Part shown: positions 7,399-14,070 of the stretch, in pieces
Layout of the letters: each line of letters starts with the position of its first letter
Numbering within the stretch: position 1 is the stretch's first letter
Source of the DNA: Achromobacter denitrificans NBRC 15125
Lineage (GTDB): Bacteria > Pseudomonadota > Gammaproteobacteria > Burkholderiales > Burkholderiaceae_B
DNA: 32,517 nt
Reading direction: 5' to 3'
Assembly (NCBI RefSeq): GCF_001571365.1
Contig: NZ_BCTQ01000057.1
Span: 1 to 32,517, forward strand
Position numbers and translations under genes: made by a program
Notes under the pieces: model-generated
The model's database searches: none
What the model saw: the letters and a program-made list of their open reading frames with translations, nothing else
What the model was told of the DNA's origin: nothing

Positions 7399-8588
7399 TC
7401 CTGGATCTCCGGGGTCGGGGTTGCGAGCGGGCCGAGCAGCGTTTCGGTGTGTTCGCCCAGCGCGGGCGGGCGGACGCGGGGCCGGGGCCGTTGGCCGTCG
7501 AAGCTCACCGGCAGGCCGATGAAGTCCATCGCCGTGCCGGGCACGCGCTGCACCAGGCCCAGGGCCTCGGTTTGCGGATGCGCGAGCATCTGGTTCATAT
7601 CGTTCACGGGCGAGCAAGGCAGGCCGGCGGCTTCCAGCTGCTCCAGCCAGAAGGCGGTGGGGCGCAGGGCGAAGATGGCGTCGAGCATGCCGTAGAGCTC
7701 TGCCTGGTGGCGCACGCGGCTGGGGTTGTCGGCAAAGCGCGGATCGTCGGCCCATTCGGGGTGCCCGACCGAGCGCGCCAGGATGCGGAACAGGCCGTCG
7801 TTGCCGGCCGCCACCACGATTTCGCCGTCGGAGGTGGCATAGCCCTTGTAGGGCACGATGCTGGCCGTGCCCGAGCCGTAGCGCGGCGGGGCCTCGCCGG
7901 AAGCCAGCACCTGCGAGGCGATCAGCGACACCCAGGTGGCCGCCGTCTCGAAGAGCGACACGTCCACCACGCGCCCCTGGCCGCCGGCCTGGCGCTGCCA
8001 GAGGGCGGCCAGCACGCCGATCACCGCCCACATGCCGGTGCCCATGTCCACGATGGAGGCGCCCACGCGCACCGAGGGCCGGCCGGCTTCGCCGGTGGTG
8101 CTCATGATGCCGCCAAAGGCCTGCATCAGCGGATCGTAGCCGGGCCGATGCCGCAGGGGACCCACGCGGCCGAAGGCGCCCATATTGCAATAGATGAGGG
8201 AAGGCCTGAGCGCCAGCAGCGCGGCGCCGTCCAGGCCCAGCGCCTCGACCTGGCCGGGCCGCAGGTTCTGCAGGACGACGTCGGCGCGGTCGGCGATCAG
8301 GCGCTTGAGGGCGTCGGTCTGCGCCGGGTCCCGCAGATCGCAGACCACGGACTGCTTGTTGCGGTTCAGGGTCTGGAAGAGCGTGGCCGCCCCTTCCTGG
8401 AACGGAGGCCCCCAGGCGCGGGCGGCGTCGCCGTCGTGTTTCTCGACCTTGATGACCGTGGCGCCCAATTCACCGAAAATCTGTCCGGCAAAAGGGGCGG
8501 CCACGCTATGACCCAGTTCGACGACCACCAAGCCCTCGAAGGGGCGGGTGGCCTGCTCGTCCTGGTCGGCTGCACTCGTGTGTTGCAT
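7395..8588 (-). CDS. Class III (CaiB/BaiF) CoA-transferase, first gene of the operon
   Basis: This 397-residue family III CoA-transferase opens with the typical VVVELGHSVAAPFAGQI. It contains YDPLMQAFGGIMSTTGE and the expected catalytic aspartate, Asp181, in IVDMGTGMW (the position of Asp169 in formyl-CoA transferase). Enzymes of this family move CoA between carboxylates such as succinate, itaconate, carnitine or mesaconate through a ping-pong mechanism. GGAG lies upstream of the ATG at 8588. As the promoter-proximal gene it probably activates the substrate of the whole operon. The promoter region is shared with the divergent gntR gene and contains two operators. Confidence 0.92.
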   Translation of the reverse strand: MQHTSAADQDEQATRPFEGLVVVELGHSVAAPFAGQIFGELGATVIKVEKHDGDAARAWGPPFQEGAATLFQTLNRNKQSVVCDLRDPAQTDALKRLIADRADVVLQNLRPGQVEALGLDGAALLALRPSLIYCNMGAFGRVGPLRHRPGYDPLMQAFGGIMSTTGEAGRPSVRVGASIVDMGTGMWAVIGVLAALWQRQAGGQGRVVDVSLFETAATWVSLIASQVLASGEAPPRYGSGTASIVPYKGYATSDGEIVVAAGNDGLFRILARSVGHPEWADDPRFADNPSRVRHQAELYGMLDAIFALRPTAFWLEQLEAAGLPCSPVNDMNQMLAHPQTEALGLVQRVPGTAMDFIGLPVSFDGQRPRPRVRPPALGEHTETLLGPLATPTPEIQE

Positions 8589-8640
8589 GGATTTGTCTCC
8601 GTCCGATGCACCCTCGAATAGGGCTCAAACCTTTTTTGAT

Positions 8641-8654
8641 AATGTACGTACATT
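8641..8654. promoter_or_regulatory. GntR-type operator, perfect palindrome
   Basis: AATGTACGTACATT is a perfect 14-bp palindrome in the region between the divergent catabolic operon and gntR, centred at 8647/8648. It lies nearest the minus-strand operon, 53 bp before its start codon, so it could block that transcript. Confidence 0.72.
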
Positions 8655-8660
8655 AATCAC

Positions 8661-8689
8661 TTTACAGTGGAATTAAATGTGCGTACATT
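8661..8689 (+). promoter_or_regulatory. Probable sigma70 promoter of gntR
   Basis: TTTACA (8661-8666), a 17-bp spacer and TACATT (8684-8689) fit a sigma70 promoter reading towards the regulator at 8726. The -10 box is inside the second operator, which predicts negative autoregulation. Confidence 0.5.
8676..8689. promoter_or_regulatory. GntR-type operator, second copy
   Basis: AATGTGCGTACATT differs at one base from the perfect palindrome at 8641-8654. Its centre (8682/8683) is 35 bp from the first, the same spacing as the pair at 407-455. Confidence 0.7.
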
Positions 8690-8725
8690 GTTTTCAGAAA
8701 CTTTTTTGACCGTAAGGTACATCGC

Positions 8726-9520
8726 ATGCCCAAGAATGACGGCACGCCGCTGGCCAAGCCCACGCGCGCCACGCCGCGGAGCAAGACACAGCCGCGTTAC
8801 GCCTGGCTGCACCAGAGCCTGCTCAATGACATCGTGTCCGGGACGTATCCGGTGGGCTCCCTCCTGCCCACCGAGGCCCAACTGAGCGCCACGTTCGGCG
8901 TCAGTCGCCATACCGTGCGGGAAGCCACCAGGCGGCTGGTCGACATCGGCATGATCGTGCGCTATCCGAGCATCGGCACGGTGGTGACGTCGGCCCAGCC
9001 CGGCGTCGCCCGGCCCAGCTATGTGGCGGGCCTGGGCTCGATGAAAGACATCCTCGCCTACACGGACCAGACGCGGCTGGAGGTCTTTGGAGAAACCGTC
9101 GCGGTTGCCGACGAGGCCATGGCCGAGTCGCTGCGCTGCGAGGCCGGTTCGAAGTGGCTGGTGCTGCACACCAACCGCTGCCTGGTCGAGGACGGCCGGG
9201 TGATCTCGTACACGCGCGTCTATCTGCGTCCGGAGTTCGAGAAGATCAAAGAAAAACTGCATGGCAATCATCCCAGCATCTACAAGATGCTGCAGGACGA
9301 CTACGGTCAGGAGATCCACCGGATCCGCCAGCAGATTGAAGCCACGCTGATGCCTGAAAACGCACTGTTTCAGCTCGGCCTGGAGAGCGGCAGTCCCGCC
9401 CTGCGGATGCTGCGCGCTTACGTAGACCCTCAAGACCGTCTGCTGACGGTTTCCGAAAATTTCTACATTGCCGACCGCTTCAAGCTGCAGACCGAATGGG
9501 AACGTGGAGAGGAGCCATGA
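8726..9520 (+). CDS. GntR-family transcriptional regulator, HutC/UTRA type
   Basis: This 264-residue protein has an N-terminal winged helix at about residues 27-93, with GTYPVGSLLPTEAQLSATF and the recognition segment VSRHTVREATRRL. The rest resembles a UTRA effector-binding domain, including KWLVLHTNRC, ISYTRVYLRPEFE and the C-terminal TVSENFYIADRFKLQ. HutC-type GntR proteins are usually repressors released by a small pathway metabolite. The gene diverges from the six-gene catabolic operon and lies just upstream of a Bug gene and an FAH-family gene, so it is the natural local regulator. The paired operators at 8641-8689 and 407-455 are its likely targets. The first about 25 residues are basic and low in complexity. 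Confidence 0.93.
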   Translation: MPKNDGTPLAKPTRATPRSKTQPRYAWLHQSLLNDIVSGTYPVGSLLPTEAQLSATFGVSRHTVREATRRLVDIGMIVRYPSIGTVVTSAQPGVARPSYVAGLGSMKDILAYTDQTRLEVFGETVAVADEAMAESLRCEAGSKWLVLHTNRCLVEDGRVISYTRVYLRPEFEKIKEKLHGNHPSIYKMLQDDYGQEIHRIRQQIEATLMPENALFQLGLESGSPALRMLRAYVDPQDRLLTVSENFYIADRFKLQTEWERGEEP

Positions 9521-9581
9521 ACTGATTCCCCGCTAGGCGGGCTTGCGGCGTGCTCGAAAAAAATGATGGAGGAGACAATCC

Positions 9582-10544
9582 ATGAAACGAGTACTCGCAG
9601 CGCTGTTATGCATGGGCGCCCTGCTGAACGCCCCGGCCCGGGCCGACTACCCGGACCGGGGCGTGAAGATCATCGTGCCCTTCCCTGCCGGCCAGACCAC
9701 CGACGTGCTCGCCCGCACCATAGGCCAGCAATTGACGGAGACGCTGGGCCAGGCATTTTTCGTCGACAACCGCGGCGGCGCCGGCGGCATCATCGGCATG
9801 GAGGGCGCCAAGCGCTCCGAGGCCGACGGCTACACCCTGCTGATGGCCTCCAGCGGACCGCTGGCGATCAATCCGGGCCTGTATGCCAAGTTGCCGTACG
9901 ACACGCTGAAGGACTTCACGCCGGTGGCGATGGTGGTGGTGGTGCCGCAGTTCCTGGTCACGCGGGCGGATTTTCCGGCCAACAACCTCAAGGAACTGAT
10001 CGAGTACGTCAAGAAGCACCCGGGCCAGCTCAACTACGGTTCGGGCGGCACGGGGCTGACCAATCACCTGACCATGGAGATGTTCAAGCGCCAGGCGGAC
10101 CTGAACATCATGCACGTGCCATACCGCGGCGCGGCCGCCGCGCTGACCGGGCTGATGTCGGGCGACGTGACGATGATGTTCGAATCGGGACCGGCCATCA
10201 TGCCGCATGTCCAGAAAGGCGCGCTCAAGGTCTTCGCCGTGGGCAGCCGCAACGGATCGAAGGCGCTGCCCGACATCCCCACCATGGACCGCGCCGGCGT
10301 GCCGGGATTCGACGCGCAGACCTGGGCGGCGCTGCTGGTGCCCAGCGGAACGCCCGCGCCCGTGATCGACAAGCTGAACAAGGCCATGCAACTTGCGCTG
10401 AAGAAGCCGGCCGTGCAGGAACAACTGGCCGCGCTGGGCGCCGAAGTGCTGCTCAGCACGCCGGATGAAACGACCACCTATATCAAGGACGAGATCGTCC
10501 GCTGGGGCGACACGATCAAGACCGCCAACGTAAAGTTGGACTGA
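9582..10544 (+). CDS. Bug/TctC-family periplasmic solute-binding protein (second copy)
   Basis: This 320-residue secreted binding protein has a signal peptide ending near APARA. It carries the family opening YPDRGVKIIVPFPAGQTTDV, the segment FFVDNRGGAGGIIG and a C-terminal GTPAPVIDKLN. It is the same length as the Bug protein at 496-1458 and aligns with it end to end without gaps, with well over half of the residues identical by eye, so the two are paralogues probably binding the same or a similar carboxylate. GGAGGAGAC precedes the ATG. It follows gntR by 61 bp in the same direction and probably shares its transcript. No operator motif was found directly before it, unlike the first copy. Confidence 0.93.
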   Translation: MKRVLAALLCMGALLNAPARADYPDRGVKIIVPFPAGQTTDVLARTIGQQLTETLGQAFFVDNRGGAGGIIGMEGAKRSEADGYTLLMASSGPLAINPGLYAKLPYDTLKDFTPVAMVVVVPQFLVTRADFPANNLKELIEYVKKHPGQLNYGSGGTGLTNHLTMEMFKRQADLNIMHVPYRGAAAALTGLMSGDVTMMFESGPAIMPHVQKGALKVFAVGSRNGSKALPDIPTMDRAGVPGFDAQTWAALLVPSGTPAPVIDKLNKAMQLALKKPAVQEQLAALGAEVLLSTPDETTTYIKDEIVRWGDTIKTANVKLD

Positions 10545-10620
10545 CAGGGGAACGGCGGCCGGCCGTGAACGCCGGGCCGCCCCTCACGTTTTTTGACCAC
10601 GCAGCAATGAGGAAAGAAGC

Positions 10621-11469
10621 ATGAAATTGGTGAGATTCGGCCCGCCGGGGCAGGAAAAGCCCGGCCTGATCGACGCGGACGGCGTGCTGCGCGATCTTTC
10701 GGGCCTGGTGCCCGACATCGGCGGCGCGCAGCTGGGGCGCGACGCGATCGCGGCGCTGGCGCGGCACGACGCCGCCACGCTGCCGCAGGTGGCGGGCGAG
10801 CCTCGCCTGGGCTGCCCGGTGGCCGGCGTGGGCAAGTTCGTCGCCATCGGCCTGAACTATTTCGACCACGCGGCCGAGGTCGGCGCGCCGGTGCCGAAGG
10901 AACCGGTCATCTTCATGAAGGCCACCTCCTGCATCCAGGGGCCGGACGATCCCGTCATGCTGCCCGAAGGATCGCAGAAATCCGACTGGGAAGTGGAACT
11001 GGGCATCGTCATCGGCGAGCGCGCGCGCTACGTGGACGAGGCGGACGCGCTGGACTACGTGGCGGGCTATTGCGTGGTCAACGACGTAAGCGAACGCGAG
11101 TTCCAGATGGACCGCGGCGGCACCTGGGACAAAGGCAAGGGTTGCGACACCTTCGGCCCCATCGGGCCGTGGCTGGTGACGCCCGACGAGGTGCCCGATC
11201 CGCAGTCGCTGGACCTGTGGCTGGACGTCAACGGCCAGCGCATGCAGACCGGCAACACCCGCACGATGATCTTCGGCGTGAAAACCATCGTGAGCTACGT
11301 CAGCCGCTTCATGACGCTGCTGCCGGGCGACGTCATCATCACCGGCACCCCGCCGGGCGTCGGCCTGGGCATGAAGCCGCCCGTGTTCCTGCGCGCGGGC
11401 GACGTCATGACGCTGGGTGTGCAAGGGTTGGGCGCCCAGCGCCAGCGCGTGGTTCCCTTCGAACGCTAG
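10621..11469 (+). CDS. Fumarylacetoacetate hydrolase (FAH) family protein
   Basis: This 282-residue protein has an FAH C-terminal catalytic domain from about residue 70. Family features are VAIGLNYFDHAAE, the metal-ligand segment SDWEVELGIVIGE (Glu124, Glu126), VVNDVSEREFQ (Asp155), DTFGPIGPWLVTPDE and the closing GDVIITGTPPGVGLG. Members hydrolyse, decarboxylate or isomerise acylpyruvates and related 2-keto-3-ene acids using Mg2+. It lies 76 bp after the second Bug gene in the same direction and AGGAAAG precedes the ATG, so it is probably the third gene of the gntR transcript. It may process a keto-acid from the adjacent pathway. The substrate cannot be given; annotations such as ureidoglycolate lyase would be over-precise. 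Confidence 0.9.
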   Translation: MKLVRFGPPGQEKPGLIDADGVLRDLSGLVPDIGGAQLGRDAIAALARHDAATLPQVAGEPRLGCPVAGVGKFVAIGLNYFDHAAEVGAPVPKEPVIFMKATSCIQGPDDPVMLPEGSQKSDWEVELGIVIGERARYVDEADALDYVAGYCVVNDVSEREFQMDRGGTWDKGKGCDTFGPIGPWLVTPDEVPDPQSLDLWLDVNGQRMQTGNTRTMIFGVKTIVSYVSRFMTLLPGDVIITGTPPGVGLGMKPPVFLRAGDVMTLGVQGLGAQRQRVVPFER

Positions 11470-11520
11470 GCGACATCCGGCCAGGACCCAGCAGGGCGCC
11501 CGCCCTGCTGGCGCGGGGCG

Positions 11521-11556
11521 CGAATGCAAAGCCCGAATGCAAAGCCCGAATGCAAA
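11521..11556. repeat. 13-bp tandem repeat, nearly three copies
   Basis: The unit CGAATGCAAAGCC occurs at 11521-11533 and 11534-11546, and its first ten bases recur at 11547-11556. The last partial copy runs into the A-run that forms the T-tract of the tRNA-Pro terminator. Confidence 0.85.
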
Positions 11557-11588
11557 AAAGCCGGCAGCGCTTGCGCGATACCGGCTTT
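11554..11588 (-). terminator. Rho-independent terminator of tRNA-Pro
   Basis: On the minus strand an 8-bp stem AAAGCCGG/CCGGCTTT (11588-11581 with 11564-11557) encloses an inner GCGC/GCGC pairing. It is followed by six T residues (11559-11554). It lies 48 bp after the 3' end of the tRNA. Confidence 0.8.
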
Positions 11589-11634
11589 CAGCCAAAGGCG
11601 TCGGGAAACACCTTCACGAATTCGACCACATGAA

Positions 11635-11712
<78 letters not shown>

Positions 11713-11798
11713 ATCTTTACTACTCTACAGCGTTGCCGTGCTCAGTACGGCTTGGCTGGCTTTCTATTTCTCTTGGCTTCCGATCCCGCTGATTTTGC

Positions 11799-12764
11799 TC
11801 AACGATCTCTATTCACCGCGAAAGCGCAGAATTCTAACAGAGAATTTAGAAAAGGGGAAATGGGGTAGCCAGAAAGTGCTTCGCGGGCCAGATCGGCCTC
11901 GGCGACCGCGGCCTGGCGGGCGTGTTCCAGGGCATCCGTTGCCTGGATGGCGGCCGCGACGGCGGCGAAGTCGGCGTCGCCCGTCTTGATCGCGTCGCGG
12001 ATCAGCTGCTGTTGTTCCGGCGTGCCCACTTCCATCACGCGGATGAGCGGCAGCGTGGGCTTGCCCTCGCGCAGGTCGTCGCCCACGTTCTTGCCCAGCG
12101 CGGCGGCGTCGCCGCTATAGTCCAGCACGTCGTCGACCAGTTGGAAGGCCGTGCCGACGTGACGGCCGTAGGCCGCGGCGGCGGCTTCCTGCTCGGGCGT
12201 GGCGCCGGCCAGCACGGCGCCGACCTGGGCGGCGGCCTCGAACAGCTTGGCGGTCTTGTAGCGCACCACCTGGAGGTAGCGCTCTTGCGAGACGTCCGGG
12301 TCGTGCACGTTCAGCAGTTGCAGCACCTCGCCTTCGGCGATCACGGTCGTGGCCTCGGACAGGATGCTCATGACGCGCATCGAGTCGGCCTCGACCATCA
12401 TCTCGAACGAACGGGAATACAGGTAGTCGCCGACCAGCACGCTGGCCGCGTTGCCGAAGACGGCGTTGGCGGTTTCACGGCCGCGGCGCAGGTCGGACTC
12501 GTCCACCACGTCGTCATGCAGCAGCGTGGCCGTATGAATGAACTCCACCACGGCGGCCAGCAGCTGGTGATGCGTCCCCTCGTATCCCAGGGCCCGCGCC
12601 ACCATCAGCACCATCGCCGGGCGCATGCGCTTGCCGCCCGCCCCGATGATGTAGTCGCCGATCGTGCGGATCAGGACGACGTCGGAATTCAGCCGCTCGC
12701 GGATAACCGCATCGACGGCTTTCATATCGTCAGCAATGGGGGCAATAAGCGCGGGGAGATTCAA
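11799..12764 (-). CDS. ispB: Octaprenyl diphosphate synthase
   Basis: This trans-prenyltransferase makes the C40 side chain of ubiquinone. The first aspartate-rich motif is HDDVVDESDLRRG and the second is QLVDDVLDYSGD. GGKRMRP and KNVGDDLREGKPTLPLI are also present, and the C-terminus AVNRDR matches the AVQRDR end of E. coli IspB. I chose the TTG at 12764 as start because it gives NLPALIAPIADDM at the N-terminus, homologous to E. coli MNLEKINELTAQDM, and a length of 321 residues (E. coli 323). The frame stays open up to 13031, but that extension is arginine- and alanine-rich and unlike the family. A TATAAT (minus strand, 12858-12853) lies 89 bp upstream. Confidence 0.93.
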   Translation of the reverse strand: MNLPALIAPIADDMKAVDAVIRERLNSDVVLIRTIGDYIIGAGGKRMRPAMVLMVARALGYEGTHHQLLAAVVEFIHTATLLHDDVVDESDLRRGRETANAVFGNAASVLVGDYLYSRSFEMMVEADSMRVMSILSEATTVIAEGEVLQLLNVHDPDVSQERYLQVVRYKTAKLFEAAAQVGAVLAGATPEQEAAAAAYGRHVGTAFQLVDDVLDYSGDAAALGKNVGDDLREGKPTLPLIRVMEVGTPEQQQLIRDAIKTGDADFAAVAAAIQATDALEHARQAAVAEADLAREALSGYPISPFLNSLLEFCAFAVNRDR

Positions 12765-12852
12765 GACGTATCCGGAGTGTGAAACGAGCCGAAGCGTGGA
12801 GGGGACGGCTCTTACCGCTGGGCCGCCAGCAAGGCGGGGGATTCGACCAGCG

Positions 12853-12858
12853 ATTATA
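12853..12858 (-). promoter_or_regulatory. ispB: Candidate -10 box of ispB
   Basis: A perfect TATAAT on the minus strand, about 90 bp before the chosen TTG start. No convincing -35 hexamer is seen at the correct distance, so it is only a candidate. It lies in the divergent region shared with rplU. Confidence 0.4.
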
Positions 12859-12984
12859 CGGGGAGTGACGACCACGGACGGGGCCATGGCCCGCCGCCGC
12901 CGGAGGACGGCGCGGCGCCGTCCGGCCCCGGCAGGCCGGTGAAGCGTCGGCGCGACACCTAAGCCCTTAGCCTGCAAGCGCTTT

Positions 12985-13013
12985 TTGACTTTCCGGAAGT
13001 CCCGGGCTAATAT
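12985..13013 (+). promoter_or_regulatory. Sigma70 promoter of rplU-rpmA
   Basis: TTGACT (12985-12990), a 17-bp spacer and TAATAT (13008-13013) form a near-consensus promoter. Transcription would begin near 13020, giving a leader of about 255 nt before rplU. No coding sequence is supported between 12765 and 13275, which holds the two divergent promoters and this leader. Confidence 0.75.
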
Positions 13014-13126
13014 CCTAGATTCGGTCAGCAATGCCCGAATTACGTCGGTTGCATTTGCGCAGTGCCCCCGGGCGCTTTCGCTTTCCTGCCAGCACCTGGC
13101 ACCGGAAGACGGAATCGTGCCATCAA

Positions 13127-13178
13127 GGGATGAAACCCAGGGCTTGAAGCCCAGGATAGAACCCCGGGATGGAACCCA
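13127..13178 (+). repeat. Array of four ~13-nt hairpin-forming repeats in the rplU leader
   Basis: Four imperfect units of 12-14 bases follow one another: GGGATGAAACCCA (13127), GGGCTTGAAGCCCA (13140), GGATAGAACCCC (13154) and GGGATGGAACCCA (13166). Each unit can fold into a small GG(G)...CC(C) hairpin with a purine-rich loop. The array lies in the transcribed leader, about 100 nt before the rplU start. Confidence 0.7.
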
Positions 13179-13275
13179 AATCAGGCATGTCCTGGATGGT
13201 GTACTCCGGAGCGGCAGTCCCGCCCAGCAGGGCAGGCAGCGCGGATGGACCTTTTACCTATTTAAGGAACACCCC

Positions 13276-13587
13276 ATGTACGCGGTCGTAAAAACCGGTG
13301 GCAAGCAGTATCGCGTTGCCGCTGGCGAAAAACTCAAGATAGAACAGATACCGGCTGACATTGGGCAAGAAATCACCCTGGACCAAGTGCTGTCCGTGGG
13401 CGAAGGCGACCAACTGAAAGTTGGCACGCCCCTCGTCTCCGGCGCCGTGGTCAAGGCAACGGTTCTTGCGCAAGGCCGCCACGACAAGGTCAAGATCTTC
13501 AAGATGCGCCGTCGCAAGCACTATCAGAAGCGTCAGGGCCACCGTCAGAACTACACCGAAATCCGCATCGAAGCCATCACGGCTTAA
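13276..13587 (+). CDS. rplU: 50S ribosomal protein L21
   Basis: This 103-residue protein begins MYAVVKTGGKQYRVAAGEK and has the conserved MRRRKHYQKRQGHRQ rRNA-binding segment near the C-terminus. Both the length and this segment are typical of bacterial L21. The frame is open upstream to 12985, but the start at 13276 fits the family and has AAGGAAC six bases before it. It forms the classical rplU-rpmA-obg cluster, with rpmA starting 34 bp later. Confidence 0.98.
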   Translation: MYAVVKTGGKQYRVAAGEKLKIEQIPADIGQEITLDQVLSVGEGDQLKVGTPLVSGAVVKATVLAQGRHDKVKIFKMRRRKHYQKRQGHRQNYTEIRIEAITA

Positions 13588-13621
13588 GAAGCGACTCGGT
13601 ACCACTTAGCAGGAGCTAAAC

Positions 13622-13882
13622 ATGGCACAGAAAAAGGGCGGCGGCTCTACGCGGAACGGACGCGACTCAGAATCGAAGCGTCTGGGCGTCAAGGCATTCG
13701 GCGGCGAATTGATTCCCGCCGGTTCGATCATCGTGCGTCAGCGCGGCACGCGCTTCCACGCTGGCGTGAACGTCGGCATGGGCAAGGATCACACCCTGTT
13801 CGCGCTGGTCGACGGCAAGGTTCAATTCGGCTTCAAGGGCGCGTTGAACAAGCAGACCGTTTCGATCGTCGCTGCCGAGTAA
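13622..13882 (+). CDS. rpmA: 50S ribosomal protein L27
   Basis: This 86-residue protein begins MAQKKGGGSTRNGRDSESK, the flexible N-terminal tail of L27 that reaches the peptidyl transferase centre. It continues with KRLGVKAFGGE and the conserved GSIIVRQRGTRFHAG. There is no N-terminal extension of the kind that needs cleavage in Firmicutes. AGGAGC precedes the ATG. It is followed by a strong terminator. Confidence 0.98.
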   Translation: MAQKKGGGSTRNGRDSESKRLGVKAFGGELIPAGSIIVRQRGTRFHAGVNVGMGKDHTLFALVDGKVQFGFKGALNKQTVSIVAAE

Positions 13883-13929
13883 TCGGACCAGCACGGTCAG
13901 CAACGCGGTTCGCCGCGTTCCAGAACGGC

Positions 13930-13966
13930 AAAAGCCCTGTCGCATGCGGCAGGGCTTTTTTGTTTT
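13930..13966 (+). terminator. Rho-independent terminator of rplU-rpmA
   Basis: A perfect 10-bp stem, AAAAGCCCTG (13930-13939) with CAGGGCTTTT (13950-13959), has a 10-nt loop and a T-rich tail. It separates the ribosomal protein genes from obg, which would need read-through or its own promoter. Confidence 0.9.
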
Positions 13967-14070
13967 AAGCTTTTCCTGTTTTCAGGCAGCCGCCGGACGA
14001 TTCCGGCCCCTGTCTCCCGGCGGCGCCCGATGACGGACCCGCCCCACTACCCACTACACGCACGGACACC

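Noticed and set aside
10554..10594. Hairpin plus T6 after the second Bug gene as terminator
   Set aside because: The stem GGCGGCC/GGCCGCC ends 7 nt before the T-run and has a large loop, so it is not a convincing rho-independent terminator. The FAH gene is probably co-transcribed.
12765..13031. N-terminal extension of IspB by 89 residues
   Set aside because: The extension is Arg/Ala-rich, not like the family, and contains the divergent promoter region. The TTG at 12764 gives the family length.
12985..13275. Coding extension upstream of rplU in the same frame
   Set aside because: It begins inside the promoter and covers the hairpin leader; L21 always begins near MYAVVKTGGKQY.
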